Below are positions 17,054-24,400 of a stretch of DNA of 24,400 nucleotides, piece by piece. The notes under the pieces are model-generated. The model was not told where the DNA came from and searched no databases. It saw only the letters and a program-made list of their open reading frames with translations. Source of the stretch: LMUY01 sp964242925 (lineage in GTDB: Bacteria > Pseudomonadota > Alphaproteobacteria > Acetobacterales > Acetobacteraceae); NCBI GenBank assembly GCA_964242925.1, contig CAXTBW010000066.1:1-24400 (forward strand), written 5' to 3'. Each line of letters starts with the position of its first letter. The first letter of the stretch is position 1. A program made the translations under genes and the position numbers.

Positions 17054-18262
17054 ATGACGGAAACTTCGGGATCACGCGGCGCGCTGGCCGGGCTGAAGGT
17101 GGTGGACCTGGCGCGGGTGCTGGGCGGCCCGTACTGCACCATGATCCTGGCCGACCACGGCGCCGACGTCATCAAGGTCGAGCCGCCGCAGGGCGACGAG
17201 ACCCGGGACTGGGGCCCGCCCTTCGACGAGGCGCACACCGCCAGCTACTTCACCGGCGTGAACCGCAACAAGCGTGGCCTGGCGCTGGACGTCAGCAAGC
17301 CCGCTGGCCGGGCCGTCGTGCTGCGCCTGCTGGAGGACGCGGACGTGCTGGTGGAGAACTTCAAGACGGGGAGCATGGAGCGCTGGGGCCTCGGCTACGA
17401 CGCGCTCGAGCCGCTGTTCCCCAAGCTGATCCACTGCCGCGTGTCCGGCTTCGGCGCCGACGGCCCGCTGGGCGGCCTGCCCGGCTACGACGCGATCGTG
17501 CAGGCGATGGTCGGGCTGATGAGCATCAACGGCAGCCCGCAGGAGGGCCCGCTGCGCATCGGCACGCCGTTGGTGGACATGACGACGGGGCTATACTCGG
17601 TGGTGGCGATCCTGATGGCGCTGTTCGAGCGCGCCCGCTCCGGCCGCGGCCAGTTCCTCGACATGACGCTGCATGATTGCGGGATGGCGCTGCTGCACCC
17701 CTCCGGGGCCAACTACCTGCTGAGCGGCAAGCGCCCGGTCGGGGTCGGCAACGCACACTCGAACATCGCGCCGTACGACTCGTTTCACACCGCGACGTGC
17801 GACGTATTCCTCGGCATCGGCAACGACGGGCAGTTCCGCAAGCTGGCGCACGGGATCGGGCAGCCGGCGTTGGCCGACGACCCGCGCTTCGCCGGCAACG
17901 CCGCCCGGGTGGCGAACCGGCCCGCCTTGGCCGCCATCCTATCGGACGCCTTCGCCGCGGAGGACGGGCGCGCGCTGAGCGAACGCCTTTCGGCGCTCGG
18001 CTTGCCGATCGGCCCCGTGCTGAACGTGGACGAGGCGCTGACCGCGCCGCATGCCGTCGCCCGGGCCATGGTGACCGAGACGGACGGCGTCCGAACCGTC
18101 GGCACCCCGATCAAGCTGAGCCGCACGCCCGGCGTGCCCCGCTGCGCCCCGCCCCGCTTCGGCGCGGACGGCGCCGCGGTGCTGGCCGAGCACGGCTACT
18201 CGGCGACGGAGATCGCGCAGATGGAGGCCGACGGGGTGCTGTTCACCGAACGCCGGCGGTGA
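17054..18262 (+). CDS. CaiB/BaiF-type (class III) CoA-transferase
   Basis: 402-residue cytoplasmic enzyme moving CoA between carboxylic acids. Family features: LAGLKVVDLARVLGGPYCTM (~11-30), LADHGADVIKVEPP (~32-45), RNKRGLALDV (~71-80), ADVLVENFKTGSMERWGLGY (~96-115), FGADGPLGGLPGYDAIVQA. The likely catalytic Asp is D208 in FLDMTLHDCGMAL, by comparison with Asp169 of formyl-CoA transferase. The ATG at 17054 follows GAAGAGGGGG at 17034-17043, spacing 10. It is divergent from the Liv operon with a 110-bp shared region and convergent with the MCC operon. The family covers formyl-, carnitine-, succinyl- and mesaconyl-CoA transferases and racemases, so the substrate is unknown. Confidence 0.9.
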   Translation: MTETSGSRGALAGLKVVDLARVLGGPYCTMILADHGADVIKVEPPQGDETRDWGPPFDEAHTASYFTGVNRNKRGLALDVSKPAGRAVVLRLLEDADVLVENFKTGSMERWGLGYDALEPLFPKLIHCRVSGFGADGPLGGLPGYDAIVQAMVGLMSINGSPQEGPLRIGTPLVDMTTGLYSVVAILMALFERARSGRGQFLDMTLHDCGMALLHPSGANYLLSGKRPVGVGNAHSNIAPYDSFHTATCDVFLGIGNDGQFRKLAHGIGQPALADDPRFAGNAARVANRPALAAILSDAFAAEDGRALSERLSALGLPIGPVLNVDEALTAPHAVARAMVTETDGVRTVGTPIKLSRTPGVPRCAPPRFGADGAAVLAEHGYSATEIAQMEADGVLFTERRR

Positions 18263-18270
18263 ACAGCACC

Positions 18271-18416
18271 CCACCGTCATGACCGGACTTGATCCGGCCA
18301 CCCACGCGGCGCCAACAAGAACGGCCTGAACGCTGCGCAGGATCGCGCCAAATTCCGCTTTTCCAGCGGCGGCGTGGCGCCGTGGGTGGCCGGATCAAGT
18401 CCGGCCATGACGGTGG
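18271..18416. repeat. Composite palindrome, CCGGACTTGATCCGG family, copy 2
   Basis: Arms 18271-18306 and 18381-18416 are 36-nt inverted copies differing at a single position (CCACCGTCATG...CTTGATCCGG...CACCCACG). Just inside the arms a further GGCGCC-containing stretch (18305-18313 with 18375-18382) is also inverted. The 74-nt centre shows nothing recognisable. The element fills the gap between the convergent CoA-transferase and MCC alpha-subunit genes, starting 8 nt after the former's stop, and could act as a two-way terminator. Confidence 0.9.
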
Positions 18417-18446
18417 CGGGGGCGACGACAGCGCGTCGCGTAGCTT

Positions 18447-20420
18447 CTAGGCAGCCGCGAACGTCACCAGTTCGGCGCCTTCCGGGACCATGTCGCCGAC
18501 CGCGGCGCGGACCTGGTCCACCACGCCCTCCTTCGGCGCAGTGAGCGTGATCTCGGTCTTCATCGCCTCCAGCACCAGCAGCTTCGCCCCTTTCGCAACC
18601 GTATCGCCGGGCGCCACCAACACCTGCGTCACCCGGGCCGGGATCGGCGCCAAGACGCGGTCGGCCCCGGCCGCCTCCCCACCTGGCGCGGCTAGCGGAT
18701 CGACATAGCGCACGACATGGTTCGCGCCGGACAGCAGCACCGTCAGCCGATCGCCATCGCGCACCACCCGCGCGGGCCGCACCACCCCGTCCAACCGAAG
18801 CTGCCCGTCGTTCACGGACGCCGTCATCGTTCCGCCAGTTAGGTCCAGCCTAACCGCGCCATCCCCGAGATGCGCGCGCACGATTACGTCGTCCTCGCCG
18901 GACGCGAAATGCAGATCCTGGTAGCCGTCGCCGTTCATCCGCCAGGCATCCAGCTCCGCCCAGGGTGAATGCGGATCGCCGGTCCGCCGGGCCGCGGCGC
19001 GCGCGTCGTCCTGCGACGCCTGCAGCACCGACAGGCTCGCGGCTGCCAGCACCTCGGCGCCAGGCGCGGCAGGCGCCAATCCCATCACCTCGGGATGGCG
19101 CGCGATGAACCCCGTGTCGAACGTGCCGCCGGCGAACACCGGGTGCGCCACGACGGCGCGCAGCAGAGCGAGGTTGGTCTGCACGCCCACCACCTCGTAC
19201 TCGGCCAACGCGGCGGTCATGCGGCGCAACGCGTCCGGCCGGTCGGCGCCGTGCACGATCAGCTTGGCGATCATCGGGTCGTAGTTCGGCGTGATCGCGT
19301 CGCCCTGGCGCACGCCCGTGTCCACCCGCACGCCGGCCCGCTCCACTGGCTGCCGCAGGTGCAGCAGCGTGCCGACGGAGGGCAGGAAGTCGCGCGCCGG
19401 GTCTTCGGCGTAGATGCGCGCCTCGATCGCGTGCCCAGTGATCGTCGGCTCGGTCGTGGGCAGCCGTTCGCCGGAGGCCACACGCAGCTGCCACTCCACC
19501 AGGTCCAGCCCGGTGATCGCCTCCGTCACCGGGTGCTCGACCTGCAGCCTTGTATTCATCTCCATGAAGTAGAACTCGTCGGCCTCGGCGATGAACTCGA
19601 CCGTGCCGGCGCCGACGTAGCCGACCGCGCGCGCGGCAGCGACCGCGGCGTCGCCCATCGCGGCGCGGCGGGCCGGGTCCATGCCCGGCGCGGGCGCCTC
19701 CTCCAGCACCTTCTGGTGCCGGCGCTGCACGGAGCAGTCGCGCTCGAACAACGAGATGGCCTGCCCGTGCGCGTCGGCGAACACCTGGATCTCGATGTGT
19801 CGCGGCGCGGTCAAATAGCGTTCCACCAGCACCCGGTCATCGCCAAACGACGACGCGGCCTCGCGTTGCGCGCCCTCCAGCGCAGCGCCGAACGACGCGG
19901 CGTCCGGCACGACGCGCATGCCTTTGCCGCCGCCGCCGGCGCTGGCCTTGATCAGCACGGGGAAGCCGATGCGCGCCGCCTCCGCCGCCAGCAACGCCGG
20001 GTCCTGCGCCGCGCCGTGATAGCCGGGGACCAGCGGCACGCCTGCCTCCGCCATCAGCGCCTTCGCCGCAGCCTTGGAGCCCATGGCGCGGATGGCGGCG
20101 GCCGGCGGGCCGATGAACACGATCCTCGCAGCCTCGCACGCGGCGGCGAATTCGGCGTTCTCCGACAGGAACCCATAGCCCGGGTGCACCGCCTCCGCGC
20201 CGGACCGGCGGGCCGCGTCCAGGATGGCGTCGCCGCGCAGGTAGCTGTCGCGCGCCGGCGCCGGGCCCACCGGCCACGCCTCGTCGGCCAATTGCACGTG
20301 GCGCGCGTCGCGGTCGGCGTCGGAGTAGACTGCGACCGTCGCGATGCCCATCCGCCGCGCGGTGAGCATCACGCGGCAGGCGATCTCGCCGCGGTTGGCG
20401 ATGAGGACCTTCCTAAACAT
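18447..20420 (-). CDS. mccA: 3-methylcrotonyl-CoA carboxylase, biotin-containing alpha subunit
   Basis: 657-residue biotin carboxylase plus biotin carrier protein. It carboxylates its own biotin with ATP and bicarbonate in leucine breakdown. The start MFRKVLIANRGEIACRV at ATG 20420 is the canonical biotin-carboxylase N-terminus; the frame is open further upstream, but that is antisense-type noise over mccB. ATP-grasp glycine loop AGGGGKGM at 161-168, active-site FMEMNTRLQVEHPVTE around residue 290. The C-terminal biotinyl domain has LEAMKTE, with biotin on Lys621, 36 residues from the end. Separated by 2 nt from the beta-subunit stop. The methylcrotonyl substrate is inferred from the beta subunit and from isovaleryl-CoA dehydrogenase in the same operon; the alpha subunit alone could not exclude acetyl-, propionyl- or geranyl-CoA. 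Also known as liuD. Confidence 0.93.
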   Translation of the reverse strand: MFRKVLIANRGEIACRVMLTARRMGIATVAVYSDADRDARHVQLADEAWPVGPAPARDSYLRGDAILDAARRSGAEAVHPGYGFLSENAEFAAACEAARIVFIGPPAAAIRAMGSKAAAKALMAEAGVPLVPGYHGAAQDPALLAAEAARIGFPVLIKASAGGGGKGMRVVPDAASFGAALEGAQREAASSFGDDRVLVERYLTAPRHIEIQVFADAHGQAISLFERDCSVQRRHQKVLEEAPAPGMDPARRAAMGDAAVAAARAVGYVGAGTVEFIAEADEFYFMEMNTRLQVEHPVTEAITGLDLVEWQLRVASGERLPTTEPTITGHAIEARIYAEDPARDFLPSVGTLLHLRQPVERAGVRVDTGVRQGDAITPNYDPMIAKLIVHGADRPDALRRMTAALAEYEVVGVQTNLALLRAVVAHPVFAGGTFDTGFIARHPEVMGLAPAAPGAEVLAAASLSVLQASQDDARAAARRTGDPHSPWAELDAWRMNGDGYQDLHFASGEDDVIVRAHLGDGAVRLDLTGGTMTASVNDGQLRLDGVVRPARVVRDGDRLTVLLSGANHVVRYVDPLAAPGGEAAGADRVLAPIPARVTQVLVAPGDTVAKGAKLLVLEAMKTEITLTAPKEGVVDQVRAAVGDMVPEGAELVTFAAA

Positions 20421-20422
20421 GC

Positions 20423-22030
<1,608 letters not shown>

Positions 22031-22034
22031 GCGC

Positions 22035-22610
22035 TCAGCCGAAGCGGCGGCGGTAGGTGGCCAGGCAGGTGAAGGCGAGCGCCACCTTCACCGCGTCGCC
22101 CGGCAGGAACGGGACCATCCCCGCGCGCGCCGCGGCGGCCAGGTCGTGCAGCCAGAACGCCGCCAGCCACGACACGCCGGCGCCGTAGATGACCGCCATG
22201 GCCGCGACCAGGCCGCCGAGCAGGGCGAGCGGGTGGCGCAACAGGCCGCGCTCGCGCGCCGTCGCCAGTCCGGCGGCGACCAGGATGTAGGACAGCAGGT
22301 AACCGGTCGTCGGCCCGCCGAGCCCGGTGGCGCCCGCCAGCACGGGCAGGCCAGCCGCCGCCACCGCGAGATAGGCCAGCACCGCACCCACCGCCGCGCG
22401 AGGCGCGAGCGCGCCGCCGATCAGCAGCACGGCGAAGGGCTGCATCGTCATCGGCACCGGCCACATCGGGATGCGAATATGCGAGCACACCGCCAAGAAC
22501 ACCGCGCCGGACAGGGCCGCCACGATCGTCATGGCCGGGCTCGACCCGGTCGTTGGCCCTGCGTGGGTGGCCGGATCAAGTGCGGCCATGACGGGGGTTT
22601 CGCGTGGCAT
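22035..22610 (-). CDS. bioY: Biotin transporter BioY (S component)
   Basis: Membrane protein for biotin uptake, the substrate-binding S component of ECF transporters. 191 residues from ATG 22610, which has AGGAAA 6 nt upstream and lies 9 nt after the isovaleryl-CoA dehydrogenase stop. Family features: HIRIPMWPVPMTMQPFAVLL, GATGLGGPTTGYLLSYILVA, FLPGDAVKVALAF near the C-terminus, and about six hydrophobic segments. Residues ~6-28 (PVMAALDPATHAGPTTGSSP) are encoded by the dispersed palindrome at 22527-22593 and do not look like BioY. The alternative ATG at 22532-22530 gives 165 residues and a normal BioY start (MTIVAALSGAVFLAV), but its ribosome-binding site is weak. bioM and bioN are absent. 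Its place inside a biotin-carboxylase operon supports a role supplying the MCC cofactor. Confidence 0.88.
   Translation of the reverse strand: MPRETPVMAALDPATHAGPTTGSSPAMTIVAALSGAVFLAVCSHIRIPMWPVPMTMQPFAVLLIGGALAPRAAVGAVLAYLAVAAAGLPVLAGATGLGGPTTGYLLSYILVAAGLATARERGLLRHPLALLGGLVAAMAVIYGAGVSWLAAFWLHDLAAAARAGMVPFLPGDAVKVALAFTCLATYRRRFG
22527..22593. repeat. Composite palindrome, CCGGACTTGATCCGG family, copy 3
   Basis: Right arm 22562-22593 is a near-perfect unit (CGTGGGTGGCCGG-ATCAAG-TGCGGCCATGACG when read on the plus strand). Left arm 22527-22558 is inverted; its CGTCATGGCCGGGCTCGACCCGG part is conserved but the inner end has diverged. The arms are only 3 nt apart, against ~53 and ~74 nt for copies 1 and 2. 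It lies inside the 5' end of bioY as read from the upstream ATG. Confidence 0.85.
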
Positions 22611-22619
22611 TGGCGTTTC

Positions 22620-23789
22620 CTATGCGGTTTCGGTGAATAGTTCGCGGCCGATCAGCATCCGGCGGATTTCGCTGGTGCCGGCGCCGATCTCGTACAGCTT
22701 GGCGTCGCGCAGCAGCCGGCCGGTCGGGTAGTCGTTGATGTAGCCGTTGCCGCCGAGCGCCTGGATCGCCTCCAGCGCCATCCAGGTCGCCTTCTCCGCG
22801 GCGTACAGGATGGCGCCGGCGGCGTCCTTGCGGGTGGTCTGCCCGCGGTCGCACGCCTTCGCCACCGCGTACACGTAGGCGCGGCTGGCGTTCATCGTCG
22901 TGTACATGTCGGCGATCTTGCCCTGCATCAGCTGGAACTCGCCGATCGCCTGGCCGAACTGCTTGCGCTCGTGCACGTAGGGCAACACTACGTCCATGCA
23001 GGCCTGCATGATGCCGATCGGCCCGGCGGCCAATACGGCGCGCTCGTAATCCAGGCCGCTCATCAGCACGTTCACGCCGCGGCCGAGCGAGCCCAGCACG
23101 TTCTCCTCCGGGACCTCGCAATCCTCGAACACCAGCTCGCAGGTGTTGCTGCCGCGCATGCCGAGCTTGTCCAGCTTCTGCGCCGTGCTGAACCCCTTGA
23201 AGCCGCGCTCGATCAGGAACGCCGTGATCCCGCGCGACCCGGCGCTCGGGTCGGTCTTGGCGTACACCACCAGCGTGTCCGCGTTGGGGCCGTTGGTGAT
23301 CCACATCTTGCTGCCGTTCAGCACCCAGCGGTCGCCGCGCTTCTCGGCGCGCGTGCGCATGCCCACCACGTCGGACCCGGCGCCCGGCTCGCTCATCGCC
23401 AGCGCGCCGACATGCTCGCCGCTGATCAGCTTGTGCAGGTAGCGCGCCTTCTGGTCGTCGTTGCCGTTGCGGCTGATCTGGTTGACGCAAAGATTGCTGT
23501 GCGCGCCGTAGGACAGGCCGACGGAGGCCGAGGCGCGGCTGATCTCCTCCATCGCGACGCAGTGCTCGAGGTAGCCCATCCCGGCGCCGCCATACGCCTC
23601 GTCCGCGGTGATGCCGAGCACGCCCAGATCGCCGAACTTGCGCCACAAATCGGCCGGGAAGTCGTTGTCGCGGTCGATGGCGGCGGCGCGGGGCGCGATC
23701 TCGTCGGCGGAAAAGCTGGCGACCTGGTCGCGCAGCGCGTCCACCGTCTCGCCAAGGTCGAAATCCAGGCCGCGGAAGCTGTTCAGCAT
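22620..23789 (-). CDS. ivd: Isovaleryl-CoA dehydrogenase
   Basis: 389-residue FAD enzyme oxidising isovaleryl-CoA to 3-methylcrotonyl-CoA in leucine degradation; electrons pass to ETF. The likely catalytic base is Glu249 in SGLDYERAVLAAGP, the helix-G position of Glu254 in human IVD, which separates IVD from other acyl-CoA dehydrogenases. Other features: YGGAGMGYLEHCVAMEEISR, GALAMSEPGAGSDVVGM, NGSKMWITNGPNAD, KQFGQAIGEFQLMQGKIADM, GGNGYINDYPTGRLLRDAKL, YEIGAGTSEIRRMLIGR. The start at ATG 23789 has GAGGGA upstream within the 12-nt gap after hisA. Its product is the substrate of the carboxylase encoded by mccB/mccA in the same operon. Also known as liuA. Confidence 0.95.
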   Translation of the reverse strand: MLNSFRGLDFDLGETVDALRDQVASFSADEIAPRAAAIDRDNDFPADLWRKFGDLGVLGITADEAYGGAGMGYLEHCVAMEEISRASASVGLSYGAHSNLCVNQISRNGNDDQKARYLHKLISGEHVGALAMSEPGAGSDVVGMRTRAEKRGDRWVLNGSKMWITNGPNADTLVVYAKTDPSAGSRGITAFLIERGFKGFSTAQKLDKLGMRGSNTCELVFEDCEVPEENVLGSLGRGVNVLMSGLDYERAVLAAGPIGIMQACMDVVLPYVHERKQFGQAIGEFQLMQGKIADMYTTMNASRAYVYAVAKACDRGQTTRKDAAGAILYAAEKATWMALEAIQALGGNGYINDYPTGRLLRDAKLYEIGAGTSEIRRMLIGRELFTETA

Positions 23790-23801
23790 GAGCGTTCCCT
23801 C

Positions 23802-24400
23802 TCAGTCGTCCAACAACGCCAACGCCTCCGCCGGGTCAACCCGGCCGTCATACAGCGCGCGCCCGACGATCACGCCCTCGATGTTGGGATGCGCCAGCGA
23901 TTGCAAGGCGCGCAGATCGTCCATGCTGCCCACCCCGCCGCTGGCGATCACCGGGATGGCGCTGGCGCTGGCCAGGGCGGCGGTTTGCGCCAGGTTCAGG
24001 CCGCCCAGCATGCCGTCGCGGGCGATGTCGGTGTAGATGATGGCCGCGACCCCGGCATCGGCGAAGCGCGCGGCCAGGTCGGCTGCGGACAGGGTCGACA
24101 CGGCGGCCCAGCCATCGGTCGCCACGAAGCCCTCCTTCGCGTCGATCCCCACCGCCACCCGGCCCGGGAAGCTGCGGCAGGCGTCGCGCACCAAGGCCGG
24201 GTCGCGCACGGCGGCGCTGCCCAGGATGACGCGGCGCACGCCCGCCGCCAGCCACCGCTCCACCCCGGCCATGTCGCGGATGCCGCCGCCGAGCTGCACC
24301 GGGACGGTCGCGGCGGCCAGGATGGCGGCGACTGCGACGGCGTTCACCGCGTGGCCGGCGAAGGCGCCGTTCAGGTCCACCACGTGCAGCCAGCGGCAGC
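23802..24400 (-). CDS. hisA: Phosphoribosylformimino-AICAR ribotide isomerase HisA (partial, 5' end outside window)
   Basis: Histidine biosynthesis TIM-barrel isomerase. About 199 codons are in the window; the start and first ~40-45 residues, with the first catalytic Asp, lie beyond 24400. The frame stays open to the edge, reading CRWLHVVDLNGAFAG, so the coding region continues past the internal GTG at 24383. Features: PVQLGGGIRDM, GVRRVILGSAAVRDP, FPGRVAVGIDAKEG, the second catalytic Asp in YTDIARDGMLGGLN, and PVIASGGVGSMDDL for phosphate binding. The usual neighbour hisF does not follow; instead ivd starts 12 nt downstream on the same strand. Confidence 0.95.
   Translation of the reverse strand, partial: CRWLHVVDLNGAFAGHAVNAVAVAAILAAATVPVQLGGGIRDMAGVERWLAAGVRRVILGSAAVRDPALVRDACRSFPGRVAVGIDAKEGFVATDGWAAVSTLSAADLAARFADAGVAAIIYTDIARDGMLGGLNLAQTAALASASAIPVIASGGVGSMDDLRALQSLAHPNIEGVIVGRALYDGRVDPAEALALLDD

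Noticed and set aside
15690..17057. Plus-strand open frame (455 codons) opposite the liv binding-protein gene
   Set aside because: Mirror of a confidently assigned gene; His/Arg-rich with no domain signal.

Overview
The window is GC-rich (roughly two thirds G+C by eye), about 95% coding, with short intergenic gaps, many ATGA/GTGA gene overlaps and GTG/TTG starts. Gene content (RND efflux pair, Liv-type and Opp/Dpp-type ABC importers, acyl-CoA metabolism, a methylcrotonyl-CoA carboxylase) and the dispersed palindromes of the CCGGACTTGATCCGG type suggest an alphaproteobacterial chromosome, perhaps Rhodospirillales/Acetobacteraceae. The family-level placement is inference. No rRNA, tRNA, CRISPR array, phage gene or transposase was seen.

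Layout, left to right. (1) 1-1466, minus strand: two overlapping nucleotide-sugar epimerase genes, probably the edge of a surface-polysaccharide cluster. (2) 1723-6215, plus: an RND permease followed by its periplasmic adaptor. (3) 6291-6710, plus: a small secreted CHRD-domain protein. (4) 6752-12046, plus: a complete five-gene Opp/Dpp-family importer (binding protein, two permeases, two ATPases). (5) 16943-12269, minus: a complete Liv-type importer (binding protein, LivH, LivM) in which the two ATPases LivG and LivF are fused into one polypeptide. (6) 17054-18262, plus: a class III CoA-transferase divergent from the Liv operon, with an inverted repeat in the shared promoter region. (7) 24400-18447, minus: the 3' part of hisA, then isovaleryl-CoA dehydrogenase, bioY, and the beta and alpha subunits of methylcrotonyl-CoA carboxylase. 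This is a leucine-degradation operon carrying a biotin-uptake gene for its biotin enzyme.

I see no convincing undescribed multi-gene system. Most genes belong to well-known families. The most interesting structure is in the non-coding DNA. Two families of composite palindromic repeats are placed non-randomly. A CCCTCTCCC-type element sits between the binding-protein gene and the first permease gene in both ABC importer operons, and in each case supplies purine-rich sequence in front of the permease start. A CCGGACTTGATCCGG-type element (three copies) fills both convergent intergenic regions, supplies the last codons of one ATPase, and either encodes the N-terminus of BioY or supplies its start codon.

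Functionally, the Liv importer could feed branched-chain amino acids to the leucine pathway (IVD then MCC) and BioY could secure biotin for MCC. Proximity is the only evidence for the Liv link. No transcription regulator is encoded in the window.
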